Source: DASWJZ01 sp963792885 (lineage in GTDB: Bacteria > Pseudomonadota > Alphaproteobacteria > Rhizobiales > Afifellaceae). From it: a stretch of DNA of 64,000 bases. Numbering within the stretch: the first letter of the stretch is position 1; the number at the start of each line of letters is the position of its first letter. The DNA is taken from the NCBI GenBank assembly GCA_963792885.1, contig CAWBXX010000003.1, positions 529,797 to 593,796 on the forward strand, read 5' to 3'. Shown one piece after another: positions 32,624 to 42,071 of this stretch. The position numbers and the translations under genes were made by a program. Under the pieces are notes generated by a model, which was not told the origin of the DNA, did not search any database, and was given only the letters and a program-made list of their open reading frames with translations.

Positions 32624-33499
32624 ATGGCGACATTGGAAGGCGGCGCATTTGACGATACCTTGTTCGGGACAAAGCATGCCGACGTAATTTTCGGCAACGG
32701 CGGCCACGACAAGATATTCGGCAGCTTCGGCCACGACCAGCTCTTCGGCGGTGACGGAAACGACACCATCTTCGGCGGAACGGGCCAGGACTTGATCTTC
32801 GGTGGCGCCGGCGACGACGCGCTGTTTGGTGAGAAGCACATCGACCACATCTTCGGCGGCGACGGTAACGACGCGATCTTCGGCGGCGCGAGTGGAGACT
32901 TCCTCAAGGGCGAAGCCGGCGACGATTACCTCGACGGCGGCACCGGCAACGACACGATGGACGGTGGCGACGGCAACGACATCATGCGCGGTGGCACCGG
33001 TCAGGACGTGATGACCGGCGGCAACGGTGACGACGTGATGTACGGCGAGGCCCACTCCGACCTGCTCATCGGGGGGGCCGGCAACGACTTCCTCGACGGC
33101 GGCAGCGGCATGGACACGCTGCTGGGCGGCGATGGTAACGACATCCTGCACGGCGGCTCCTTCGCCGATACGCTCGACGGCGGCGACGGAAACGACATCC
33201 TCGACGGCGGCACCGGCAACGACACGCTGACCGGCGGCGCTGGACTCGACACCTTCGTCTTCACGGGCGGTGGCGGCCAGGACGTCGTCGTCGACTTCAC
33301 CGTCGGCGAAGACATTCTGCAGCTCTCGCACAACATCAACGGCACCGGCATCGCCTCGGCCGCCGATGCCGCGGCGCTCGCGACCCAGGTGGGTGCGGAC
33401 ACCGTCATCGACCTCGGGCACGGCGACACCATCACCCTCTCCGGTGTCAACGCCGACGACGTCCAGAACGATCCGAACGCTTACTTCCACGTCCTCTAG
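32624..33499 (+). CDS. RTX beta-roll protein, likely substrate of the adjacent type I system
   Basis: The product has 291 residues. The ATG at 32624 has a strong CAGGAGGCG site. From residue 5 to about 211 the protein is 23 nonapeptides in a row of the GGxGxDxUx calcium-binding type (FGGDGNDTI, DGGTGNDTM, DGGDGNDIL), with a few degenerate ones (FGTKHADVI, HGGSFADTL). The last 80 residues (VVVDFTVGEDILQLSHNING to NAYFHVL) fit the C-terminal secretion signal region. There is no enzyme or binding domain, so it is probably a structural or adhesive surface protein. It lies behind the type I ABC and HlyD genes and before glycosyltransferases. Confidence 0.93.
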   Translation: MATLEGGAFDDTLFGTKHADVIFGNGGHDKIFGSFGHDQLFGGDGNDTIFGGTGQDLIFGGAGDDALFGEKHIDHIFGGDGNDAIFGGASGDFLKGEAGDDYLDGGTGNDTMDGGDGNDIMRGGTGQDVMTGGNGDDVMYGEAHSDLLIGGAGNDFLDGGSGMDTLLGGDGNDILHGGSFADTLDGGDGNDILDGGTGNDTLTGGAGLDTFVFTGGGGQDVVVDFTVGEDILQLSHNINGTGIASAADAAALATQVGADTVIDLGHGDTITLSGVNADDVQNDPNAYFHVL

Positions 33500-33513
33500 G
33501 ACCATGAGCATAA

Positions 33514-33540
33514 GGTGGCGCCGCCGGCGCCACCTTTCCT
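33514..33540 (+). terminator. Rho-independent terminator after the RTX gene
   Basis: A perfect 9-bp stem GGTGGCGCC/GGCGCCACC with a 3-base loop is followed by TTTCCT, 14 bases after the RTX stop codon. It would separate the abundant RTX message from the glycosyltransferase genes that begin at 33559, perhaps with some read-through. Confidence 0.75.
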
Positions 33541-33558
33541 CAACGGGGCAAGATCAGC

Positions 33559-35764
33559 ATGCTCTTTGCAGGGCAGGACGGCTCGTCGTTGGCGGCGCCG
33601 GATCCGAAGGTATTCTCTCTCGGCGGTCAGGCGGTCCTCGTCTCACTGGACGTCGCCGGGGCGCCCTCGCAATCTCTCCGGCTTGCCGGCAGAGCGGGTA
33701 CGCGCTTCTCGCCCTCCATGACTTTGCGGCTCCCGCTCCGCAAAGGAGGCATCCGCCTCGTGGCGGTGATGCTGCGGCCGTCTGAGGACGCAGCAGACCC
33801 GACGCTCGTCATCTCCGAAGACGACTGGAAGCGCGAGATCGTCCTCGACGCAGACAGCATCGCGCGGCTGCAGCCCGCTTCGATCATCGACGGGCTGAGC
33901 GATCGCGGCAAGCATCAGTTCGCGTCTTCGCTGCTCGGCATATGGGCGCAGCTCCTCGATCTCGGTCAAAGCGCCGAGTTTGCGAGACTTGCCGGCGAGA
34001 CGGTGCGCTCGCTTGCCCCGCGGCCCGAGAAGGCGTGGATCGAAGCGGAGCTCCTCCCCGGTCTGAGGCTGGTGCAATTCTCCCTCCCGCGCGACTTCGG
34101 CGCGGTCAACTCGTGCTTTCTTGTTGCTTCGCGAAAGGTCCGGCGCCTGCTGGCTGCGCCGCATCTCGGGGAGCCCGCCCGTGGAGCCGTCCGCCCGAGT
34201 TCACCTGGCCCTCGACGGTGAGGTGGATGCGGAGGACGCCCTCGTAATCGTCGGCCCGAGAGGAATTGCGGTCCGGCAGTTCGCCTCGCGCTCGCGTGTT
34301 CAGCTTCGCCAATGGCTCAAGAGCAAAGCGGCTGCTGACGGGAACCTCCGGGAATACGTCGCGGAATCTCTCGGCAACGCATCCCGGTCGGGCCGACAGG
34401 CGTCCCTGGAATTTCAGGTAAGCAATCCCCTGCCCGCGCGTGCCGCGAAGGGGGACGACATGATGCCGGGCGCCGAGGTCGACGTCGCGATTGGCGTACC
34501 GGGCGGCATGCTGCTCGGCGGCTGGTATCGCGACCCGGGTGGCCTGGTAAACGGCCTCGACCTGCTGGATGCCACCGGGACTCGGATCAGGGTAGACGAC
34601 CACTGGCACCGTTTCCGAGGAAAGGTCGCCTACAACGGCGCCACAAAGCCGGCGACCGGGTTTGCCGCACTCCTTCCACTCCCCAAGCAGCGCAGCCTTG
34701 TGCTGCAGCCTCGGCTGCTGTTGCGCCTGAGCAGCGGGCGCGACGTGCATCTCGTCCCCCGTGTCCAGCCCGCCACGAGCGCCGAGCGGCGCGCGGCTGC
34801 CCTCCGGCTCGTTCCGCCTCAGCATCTCTCCAACAAGATCCTGGAGACCTGCCTCTCCCCGGCGCTGTCGGCGCTGCAGGACGAGGCGAATGAGGAAATC
34901 GGCGAGCCTTCGATCGTCCACATCGGACCGCCGCTTAAGCGCCCCAAGGCGAGCATCGTCGTGCCGGTCTACCGCGTGCTTGATTTCCTCAAGGTCCAGA
35001 TGGCGACCTTCGCCGCTGACCCGGACGTCGCGTCGCAATCGGAGCTCATCTACGTTCTGGACTCGCCTGAACAGGCAGATGCCGTCGAGCACCTGCTCAG
35101 GGGCCTCAACATTCTCTATGCGATGCCGCTGACGCTCCTCGTGATGGAGCGGAATGCCGGATTCTCGGGAGCCTCGAACGCTGGCGCGGCAATCGCGAGG
35201 GCCCCGGTCCTCGTTTTTTTTAACTCCGATGTTGTTCCCGTCGCGGAGGGATGGCTGCGCACGCTGCGCAGGCGGGTCGAGGGCAATCGCCCGGCGGCGG
35301 TATGCGGACCCAAGCTGCTGTTCGGCGACGGCTCCATCCAGCACGCCGGAATGTATTTCGCCCGCAACGCGGCCGGACGCTGGCTCAATCATCACTTCCA
35401 CAAGGGGATGCCAAGGCGCCTCCCTCAGGCGGAGGTGGAGCGTCCGGTTCCCGCTGTCACCGGGGCTTGCCTCGTCATCCGGCGCAAAGTGTTCGAAGCG
35501 GTCGGGGGCTTTGGCCGCGACTACGTGATCGGCGACTACGAGGACAGCGATCTATGCCTGAAGGTGCGCGAGAGCGGACACGAGATCGTCTACGTACCGC
35601 AGGCCGAGCTTTATCACCTCGAGCGCCAGTCTGTCCGAGAAAGCGCCGACTACATGCGAGGCGTGGCCGCCCAGTACAACGCGTGGCTGCACGAGCAGCG
35701 CTGGGGTGCCGCCATGACGCAGCTCATGCAGGAGCGGCCGGACGCATGGAGGCAGGTCGCATGA
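33559..35764 (+). CDS. GT2 family glycosyltransferase with long N-terminal extension (one-base frameshift)
   Basis: The ATG at 33559 gives MLFAGQDGSSLAAPDPKVFS. The frame changes between about 34120 and 34170 (VNSCFLVASRK to PSARVHLALDGEVDAEDALV) and runs to 35764. One extra base restores about 734 residues. An accessory beta domain (GGWYRDPGGLVNGLDLLDAT) precedes the GT-A domain at about 470-700: ASIVVPVYRVLDFL, the metal-binding FFNSDVVPVAEGW, PKLLFGDGSIQHAG and the base GDYEDSDLCLKVRESGHEIV. It is a cytoplasmic inverting transferase. Its stop overlaps the methyltransferase start (ATGA). Confidence 0.85.
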
Positions 35765-36573
35765 CGATGACCTTCAGCACGCGCGGTTTCGAAACCCCGG
35801 CGGAGGTGGCCCGCGTCGCGTCGCTCGCTGAAAGCCTGGCGCGCAACAGGTTCATGCCGGTGCCCGACGAGCTGACGGTCGGCGACGGCGACTTCCGCGC
35901 GATCGGGGCGGAGTTCCTGACCTACTTCGTCGAGATCGGCAATCTCACGCCCCGCGATCGCGTGCTCGATGTCGGATGCGGAAGCGGCCGCATGGCGCAA
36001 CCGCTCACCCAGTATCTCGATCCCGACGTGGCCTCATACGAGGGGCTCGATCCGGTGCTTTCGAACATTGAGTGGTGCGTGAGGACGATCACCACGCTCT
36101 ATCCGCGGTTCCACTTCATGCGCGTCGACGTGCGGAACGAGCTCTACAACAAGACCGGCACGATGAAGGGTGAGGAGGTGGTCTTTCCCTTCCGCGACGA
36201 GGCTTTCGATTTCGTCGCGATGGTATCGGTGGCCACCCACATGACCGCGCCGGAGGTCGAGGCGTATCTCAACGAGATCTCGCGCGTGCTCGCGCCGGGC
36301 GGCCGGCTGTTCCTGACCGCGTTCGTGGTCCGGCCCGCCGACGCGAAGAAGAGCTGCGGCGCTTTGCGCTTCAAACCGGTCGGCCAGGGCACCTGGTGCG
36401 GCAACGAGGGCCATCCGCTGGCCGCGGTCGGTTTCGACGAGGGCGTCCTCGACAAGCTCATTGCCGCCAGCGGTCTGACGTTGCGTCGGAAGAAGCTCGG
36501 CCACTGGCGGGGCGCCCGCTCGGCGCACTTCCAAGACTTCTTCGTCGCCGAGAAGCATCGGGCGTTGCCATGA
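35761..36573 (+). CDS. SAM-dependent class I methyltransferase
   Basis: The product has 270 residues. The ATG at 35761 overlaps the stop of the GT2 gene (ATGA). The SAM-binding motif VLDVGCGSGRMAQPLTQYLD is at about residues 67-86, with VSVATHMTAPEVEAYLNEIS and RVLAPGGRLFLTAF later, a standard Rossmann methyltransferase. In this setting it most likely methylates a sugar or a glycan end. The exact target cannot be told. The stop overlaps the next ATG in the same way, so translation is coupled along the cluster. Confidence 0.9.
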   Translation: MTMTFSTRGFETPAEVARVASLAESLARNRFMPVPDELTVGDGDFRAIGAEFLTYFVEIGNLTPRDRVLDVGCGSGRMAQPLTQYLDPDVASYEGLDPVLSNIEWCVRTITTLYPRFHFMRVDVRNELYNKTGTMKGEEVVFPFRDEAFDFVAMVSVATHMTAPEVEAYLNEISRVLAPGGRLFLTAFVVRPADAKKSCGALRFKPVGQGTWCGNEGHPLAAVGFDEGVLDKLIAASGLTLRRKKLGHWRGARSAHFQDFFVAEKHRALP

Positions 36574-37835
36574 GCGCGCGCATCCTGGTCGTCGCGCACA
36601 ATCATCCCGCCTTCCATCCGGGCGGCACCGAGGTCTTCGCCTACGATCTCTTCAAGGCGTACAAGAAGCTCGGCTTCGAAGCCATGTTCCTTGCTGCCAC
36701 GAACCGCATCTACAGGGAACTGCACCCCGGCACGAGCTTCCAGACGATCGGTGACGCGGCGGACGAGGTCCTCGTGTGGGCCGGGCACTTCGACCGGTTC
36801 ATGATGAGCCAGACCGATCTGCACGGGATCGTCCCGGATTATGTGAGCCTCCTCGAGCAGTTCAGGCCGGACGTCGTGCACCTGCACCACCTGCTGCTCG
36901 TCGGTGTGGAGTTTCCGGCTCTTGTGCGTCGCATATGCCCGAACGCTACGATCGCGCTGACCTTGCACGACTACTATCCGATCTGCGCACATGACGGGCT
37001 GATGGTTCGCCGGCAGGAGAAGGATCGCTGCCTCGCGGCCGAGCCCAACCGGTGCCACGGCTGCTTCCCGGAAATCCCCGCGAACAGCTTCCTGCTGCGC
37101 GAATTGAACCTCAAGGCGCATCTGTCCGTCATCGACAGGTTCATCGCACCGAGCCAGTTCCTCAAGGACCGCTATGTCGAATGGGGCATTCCGGCGGATC
37201 GGATAGCGCTGATCCGCAACGGCCGCGATCGCGCGGAGCCCGCGCCGTACCGGCGCAGCGACGGACGGCGGAACGTGTTTGGCTATTTCGGCAATCTGAA
37301 CCCCTGGAAAGGCGTACCGGTGCTGCTCGAAGCGGCCGAGCGGCTGTGTCGCCAGGGGGTCGATTTCGAGCTGCGCGTGCACGGCTCGGCGCTCTTTCAG
37401 CGCGAAGAGTTCGCCCACGAAATCGATGCGCGGTTTGCGCGGACGCAGGAGTCGGTGGTGCGGCTCGGGCGCTACTCGCACGAGGAGTTGCCGGCGCTGA
37501 TGGAGGCCGTCGACTGGGTCGTTGCACCGTCCATCTGGTGGGAGAACGCGCCGCTCGTGATCCTCGAGGCGCAGGCGCACGGACGACCCGTGATCACGAG
37601 CCGCATCGGCGGCATGGCCGAATACGTGGCCGACGGACGCGACGGATTGCTCGCGAATCCCAACGACCCGGCCGACCTCGCAAGGATCATGAAGACCTGC
37701 GCGATCGACAACACACGGATGTGGGAGCGGCTGGCGAAGTCGGTGACGCCGCCATCTCCCATGGAGAACGTGGCGGCGAGTCACGCCGATCTCTTTGTCC
37801 TGCCGCAGTTGCGCTGCGCAGAGGAGGCCGCATGA
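36570..37835 (+). CDS. GT4 family glycosyltransferase
   Basis: The product has 421 residues. The ATG at 36570 overlaps the previous stop. The N-terminal domain has the donor-loop motif HNHPAFHPGGTEVFAYDLFK and a cysteine-rich segment (RCLAAEPNRCHGCFPEIPAN) seen in a subgroup of GT4 enzymes. The C-terminal domain has VFGYFGNLNPWKGVPVLLEA and the EX7E region ENAPLVILEAQAHGRPV. It is a retaining GT-B enzyme in the cytoplasm. The gene at 40735 is its close paralogue. Donor and acceptor are unknown. Confidence 0.92.
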   Translation: MSARILVVAHNHPAFHPGGTEVFAYDLFKAYKKLGFEAMFLAATNRIYRELHPGTSFQTIGDAADEVLVWAGHFDRFMMSQTDLHGIVPDYVSLLEQFRPDVVHLHHLLLVGVEFPALVRRICPNATIALTLHDYYPICAHDGLMVRRQEKDRCLAAEPNRCHGCFPEIPANSFLLRELNLKAHLSVIDRFIAPSQFLKDRYVEWGIPADRIALIRNGRDRAEPAPYRRSDGRRNVFGYFGNLNPWKGVPVLLEAAERLCRQGVDFELRVHGSALFQREEFAHEIDARFARTQESVVRLGRYSHEELPALMEAVDWVVAPSIWWENAPLVILEAQAHGRPVITSRIGGMAEYVADGRDGLLANPNDPADLARIMKTCAIDNTRMWERLAKSVTPPSPMENVAASHADLFVLPQLRCAEEAA

Positions 37836-38572
37836 GTGCGTCGGAAAAGACCAAGCCCACTCCACAAACGGATACTGCGGCAACACAGGTCGTCGAGCGC
37901 CTGCAGGGGCGTGTCGATGCGCTGGATAACGGCCGCGTCTTCGGCTGGGTCTGGCATCCCGGCCACCCCGAGCAGCGGGTCGAGGTCACCCTCATGGCCG
38001 GCGAGGACGCGGTACTCACCGCGACGGCCGACAAGGCTCGCATCGACTTGCGCAGGAACGGCATCGGCGACGGCCGGCACGCCTTCGAGATCAGCGTTCC
38101 CGATCAACTCCTTGGAGAGGCGCAAGCCTCGCTGAAAGTCGTCGCGATTCATCCGGAGACGGGCGCGGTGCAGGATCTCGCCATCCCCACCGTGGAGCAG
38201 CGCAGCATCGAAATGGCGGCCTCGACGCCATTCAACGCAATCATGGACCGGATGGATATCCTCATCGCTCTCCAGCGGGAGGCACATCGCGATCGCCTGA
38301 AGGCGCTGAAGGCGGCCGAGGAAGCGCCGGCGATGTCGGAGGAAGGGCTGACGCTCGACGCTCTCCGCGCCGAACAGGAGACGATGACCGCTCAGATCCG
38401 CGAGCTCGAAGTGTGTCTCGTCCGGCTCGACGGAACGCTCGCCGGTCTGAGCGGAACCATGTCCAACCTGGCGGAGCGGGACCGGCATTCCGTCCGGCCG
38501 CACCTCATGCTGCTGGCGCTCGGTACCGGTTTCATCGCCGGCGTCGCCGCATGTGCCGGAATGGGTCTCTAG
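37832..38572 (+). CDS. membrane-anchored coiled-coil protein with glycan-locus accessory domain
   Basis: The product has 246 residues and its start overlaps the previous stop (ATGA). The N-terminal domain (about 20-100) contains GRVFGWVWHPGHPEQRVEVT and RNGIGDGRHAFEISVP, a beta domain I know from proteins attached to glycosyltransferases. A coiled coil covers about 130-215 (LTLDALRAEQETMTAQIREL). One membrane helix is at the C-terminal end (LMLLALGTGFIAGVAACAGM), so the domains face the cytoplasm. It may anchor or scaffold the glycosyltransferases. No enzymatic motif is seen. Confidence 0.72.
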   Translation: MSASEKTKPTPQTDTAATQVVERLQGRVDALDNGRVFGWVWHPGHPEQRVEVTLMAGEDAVLTATADKARIDLRRNGIGDGRHAFEISVPDQLLGEAQASLKVVAIHPETGAVQDLAIPTVEQRSIEMAASTPFNAIMDRMDILIALQREAHRDRLKALKAAEEAPAMSEEGLTLDALRAEQETMTAQIRELEVCLVRLDGTLAGLSGTMSNLAERDRHSVRPHLMLLALGTGFIAGVAACAGMGL

Positions 38573-38574
38573 AC

Positions 38575-40731
38575 ATGAGTGAAGGCACGGCACGCCTCGA
38601 CGGCGAGAACGGCGTCTGGGCGCTGGTTGGCGACGATGCTGCCATCATCGCCGCGATCTCCGCCACGCCGCCGCCCGCTCAGGTCGACCTGCTCCTGAAC
38701 GGCGACCCGAGCGCAGCGGTCCGGGCCGCTACTGTGAGCTGGCCGCTCACCAGGCATCATGAAGATCCGGCCTACGGTTGGTTGGCCGTCTTTCCCTTCC
38801 GCGCTGACCGGCAGGACAGCCTCACCTCTGTCCTGGTGCGTGCGCGTCGAAATTCGTCTCTGTACCTCCTGCTTGCCGCTCCTGCGCCGCTCCAGGTCAT
38901 TGCTGCCGCCGTCGCTGCGGAGAAGTCCCCGGGCCTCTCATCGGCTCTGGACAGCTTCCTCGACATCCTGGCTGCGCAACGATCATCGGGTCGGCAAGCG
39001 GCGGCGAGCGCATTTGTGTGGGCCGCCGCCGAGTCCGCCGGCTATGTCGAGCTCATCGGCGGCGAGGCAGGCGAGCTTTTCCTCCAGGGCTGGGCTACGG
39101 ATCTTCCCACGGGCAGGCTGCAGGTCATTGCCTCCGTCGGACATGCCCGCGCATGCGAGTTCAGCTGCGGCCGCTTCGAACGCTCTGATCTCGCCGACGG
39201 CGCCTACGGCTTCGCGGGTATTCTCCAACTTCCTCCCGAGATCGGCCCGGACCGCGTCGCTCAGCTCGCTTACCGGAGTTCGGGAGGATGGCGAAAGCTG
39301 GAGCGTTACGAGCGCTGCACCATCGTGCCGCCGCGCGAGACGCCCTCTCACGCGCGAGCGATTCTGTCACGCATCACGGCCACACGCGCCGTGATCGACC
39401 GGCTGCTCTGCGCAGCCCATCGCTTCGACGGTCGCGACACGGTGTCGAGCCTCGATGTGCCGGTACGCATAGGGGTCGACACGGTCGTGCGCGCGGACAG
39501 CTCCGTGCTCGCGGCCGGATGGCTTCTCGACCCGCTGGGGCTCGTTAAGCAGGTCGGGCTATGCGTCAGCGGAGAGATGGTGACCGTCAACGATAGCTGG
39601 ACGCGTCAGTCCCGCCCGGACGTAACCGCAGCCTTCTCTCAGGATCCGCTCTTCAGCCGCCTGGATACGACGAGGCACGGCCACGGCTTTCTCGCCTTCG
39701 CATCGCGTGCGGCGGGCGGCAATTCGGATGAGACCTATTTCGAGCTTCGCTTCGAAGACCGGCCGCCGGCGCACTTCCCGGTCAGAGTTGAGAACCTTCC
39801 GGTACGCCGGACCCTTGCGCGCCTTGCGCGCAGCTTCGATCCCAAGTCCGTCACGGCTGCCGCCGCGATCGAGCAGCAGCTCGCACCGATGCTACGCTCC
39901 CTGCCGCGCCCGGCGCCGCATGTGGAGGTAAGAGACTTCGGCTTCCCGAAGGAAGCTCCGCTCGCGATCGTGATCGGAGCCGACCGGCGCCTGGCCGACG
40001 TCACTGCGCTCCTCGCCCTTCTCGCGCTCGACCCGGATACGCGGGGCCTGCCGATCGTCGTAGCGGCGCCGAACTTGGCTGTAATGGAGGTCGGCGAGGA
40101 AATCCGCCGCATCTCCGAGTTCTATCGTCTCTCGGTCAGGCTCGTCGGTGCCGACCCGATCGAAGACGTGTACGACGCGATGGAGGCCGGCGCAGCCGCC
40201 TCGACCGCGAGGACGCTGGTCCTTCTATCGGCCCACGTCGTGCCCGGCGCGCAAGGCTGGTTCTCCGCCCTGACGGCGGCGTTCCGGCAACGTCGCGAGC
40301 GGATGATCATCTCGCCGACGATCCTCTTCGACGATGGCTCGATCCGTTGGGCGGGCAACCAGATCCAGGACCGCCAGGGAACTCGCACGCTGGTCAATCG
40401 CTTCGCGGGCTTGTCGTGGCATCTGGTGGAGGGCGCAGAGCCGGTCGAAGTAACGACTGCGGCGTTGGACTGCTGCGTCGTCTCGCGCTCTGCGTTCGAG
40501 GCCGCCAAAGGTTTCTCCGGAAGCTACATCGGCCCGCTTCAGAAGGCGGCGGACATGGCCCTCAGGATCAGGCTGTGCGGGACGCCGTCGTTGTGGCTCC
40601 CCTCGGTCAAGATGTTCGGCATCGATCCCCCGCCGGACGACGACGCATATGCGACGCCGATGGTCGACCGGCTGGACCGCTGGTGCTTCGACCGCGAATG
40701 GGCACTCGCCCTCTCAAACCTTACGAGCTAA
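38575..40731 (+). CDS. GT2-like protein lacking the catalytic motifs
   Basis: The product has 718 residues from ATG 38575 (MSEGTARLDGENGVWALVGD). It shares architecture with the GT2 at 33559-35764: beta accessory domains (GELFLQGWATDLPTGRLQVI, LAAGWLLDPLGLVKQVGLCV) and a C-terminal GT-A-like domain. The paralogue has FFNSDVV, while this one has LLSAHVV. Where the paralogue has GDYEDSDLCLKV, it has GPLQKAADMALRI. ILFDDGSIRWAGN is kept. Loss of the metal aspartates and the base suggests a non-catalytic partner or acceptor-binding subunit. Confidence 0.8.
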   Translation: MSEGTARLDGENGVWALVGDDAAIIAAISATPPPAQVDLLLNGDPSAAVRAATVSWPLTRHHEDPAYGWLAVFPFRADRQDSLTSVLVRARRNSSLYLLLAAPAPLQVIAAAVAAEKSPGLSSALDSFLDILAAQRSSGRQAAASAFVWAAAESAGYVELIGGEAGELFLQGWATDLPTGRLQVIASVGHARACEFSCGRFERSDLADGAYGFAGILQLPPEIGPDRVAQLAYRSSGGWRKLERYERCTIVPPRETPSHARAILSRITATRAVIDRLLCAAHRFDGRDTVSSLDVPVRIGVDTVVRADSSVLAAGWLLDPLGLVKQVGLCVSGEMVTVNDSWTRQSRPDVTAAFSQDPLFSRLDTTRHGHGFLAFASRAAGGNSDETYFELRFEDRPPAHFPVRVENLPVRRTLARLARSFDPKSVTAAAAIEQQLAPMLRSLPRPAPHVEVRDFGFPKEAPLAIVIGADRRLADVTALLALLALDPDTRGLPIVVAAPNLAVMEVGEEIRRISEFYRLSVRLVGADPIEDVYDAMEAGAAASTARTLVLLSAHVVPGAQGWFSALTAAFRQRRERMIISPTILFDDGSIRWAGNQIQDRQGTRTLVNRFAGLSWHLVEGAEPVEVTTAALDCCVVSRSAFEAAKGFSGSYIGPLQKAADMALRIRLCGTPSLWLPSVKMFGIDPPPDDDAYATPMVDRLDRWCFDREWALALSNLTS

Positions 40732-40734
40732 GCG

Positions 40735-42045
40735 GTGCCCGAGGATCTCCGAGTTCTTGTCATATCCCACGGCCATCCCGGTCTCTCCATCGGTGGCGGC
40801 GAGGTGGCATCGTACAATCTGCACGAAGGATTGAAGCGCCGGGGCGTCGATAGTTTCTTTCTCGCTCGGGCAGCCTCTCCCCTGCCCCGTCACGGCGCTT
40901 CGGCGCTTTTGCGTTTCGGGGAACGCGAAGACGAAGCTCTGTTCCACTCCGACGACTACGATCATTTTCTGCTGTCGAACCGGAACACTGACGACATCGA
41001 GCGAGACCTCCTGCGCCTTGTCCGGCTGCAGCGGCCGGATGTGGTCCACTTCCACCACGTGATTGGTCTCGGGCTCGAGGCGATCTACGCGATCCGAGAG
41101 GCGCTCCCGGACGCCGCCATTGTCTTCACGTTCCACGAGATGCTGTCCCTCTGCCATCTGGACGGCCAGATGAAGAAGCGCAGCGGCGCGCTCTGCAGCA
41201 GGCCCTCGCCGCTCGCCTGCCATCAGTGCTTCCCGAACATCCCGCCGATGCGCTTCCTGCAAAGGGAGCGCTTTATCCGCGGCATGCTGGAACTCGTCGA
41301 CCACTATGTCTCGCCGAGCACCTTTCTGGCCGAGCGCTACGTCAGCTGGGGCCTTCCGGCCGAGCGAATGTCGGTGATCGAGAACGGCTTGAGCGTCGCC
41401 GAGCCGGTCGAGGCGCGCCGCCTCGCGCGTTCCGGCAACCGGCGCTCGCGCTTTGCTTTCTTCGGTCAGATGATGCCGTCGAAGGGGGTCGATGTCCTGC
41501 TCGAAGCGGTCGCGCGCGTCCCGGAGAAGGTCTGGGGCGAGGACGCGGGCCTCATGCTCTTCGGCAGCAATCTCGAGCGCCAGCCTCCGGAGTTCCGCAC
41601 CCGTGTCGAGGAGCTGATCGCACGGTGCGGCCCGCGAGCTCGTCTCTACGGCGCCTACCAGAACAGCGAGATGCCGCGGCTGATGCAATCGGCAGACTGG
41701 GTGATCGTGCCCTCGACCTGGTGGGAGAACTCTCCCGTGGTGATCCAGGAGGCCTTCTTTCACGGCAGACCTGTCATCGCGAGCAACATCGGCGGCATGG
41801 CGGAGAAGGTGCACGACGGCATCGACGGCATGCACTTTCGCGTCGGTAGCGCCGAGGATCTGGCCGACCGCCTCGTCCATGCGCTGACCGAGTCCAAGCT
41901 CTGGGAAAAGCTGCGCGGCGGCATCACCCAGCCGCTCAGCCACGAGGAATCGGCGGCGCGGCACATCGATCTCTATCGCGCGATTCTCGAAAGCCGGCGC
42001 GCCGGCGGCGACTTCATGGTTCGGGAGGCGGCGTCGTCCGCCTGA
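40735..42045 (+). CDS. GT4 family glycosyltransferase
   Basis: The product has 436 residues. A GTG start at 40735 lies 3 bases after the preceding stop. The N-terminal loop GHPGLSIGGGEVASYNLHEG, the cysteine-rich segment CSRPSPLACHQCFPNIPPMR, and the C-terminal RFAFFGQMMPSKGVDVLLEA with ENSPVVIQEAFFHGRPV closely follow the paralogue at 36570. Two related GT4 enzymes in one locus suggest two similar linkages. The product is cytoplasmic or peripherally membrane-bound. Donor and acceptor are unknown. Confidence 0.92.
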   Translation: MPEDLRVLVISHGHPGLSIGGGEVASYNLHEGLKRRGVDSFFLARAASPLPRHGASALLRFGEREDEALFHSDDYDHFLLSNRNTDDIERDLLRLVRLQRPDVVHFHHVIGLGLEAIYAIREALPDAAIVFTFHEMLSLCHLDGQMKKRSGALCSRPSPLACHQCFPNIPPMRFLQRERFIRGMLELVDHYVSPSTFLAERYVSWGLPAERMSVIENGLSVAEPVEARRLARSGNRRSRFAFFGQMMPSKGVDVLLEAVARVPEKVWGEDAGLMLFGSNLERQPPEFRTRVEELIARCGPRARLYGAYQNSEMPRLMQSADWVIVPSTWWENSPVVIQEAFFHGRPVIASNIGGMAEKVHDGIDGMHFRVGSAEDLADRLVHALTESKLWEKLRGGITQPLSHEESAARHIDLYRAILESRRAGGDFMVREAASSA

Positions 42046-42071
42046 AGCTGGCAAGCGGAAGGAATACAACG

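Noticed and set aside
32624..33280. CRISPR array or minisatellite in the 27-base periodic DNA
   Set aside because: The repeats are imperfect at the DNA level, have no spacers and code in frame for RTX nonapeptides.
36144..37886. Long minus-strand frame of 580 codons opposite the methyltransferase and GT4 genes
   Set aside because: The plus-strand genes have clear family motifs and overlapping start-stop signals. The minus frame is a composition effect.
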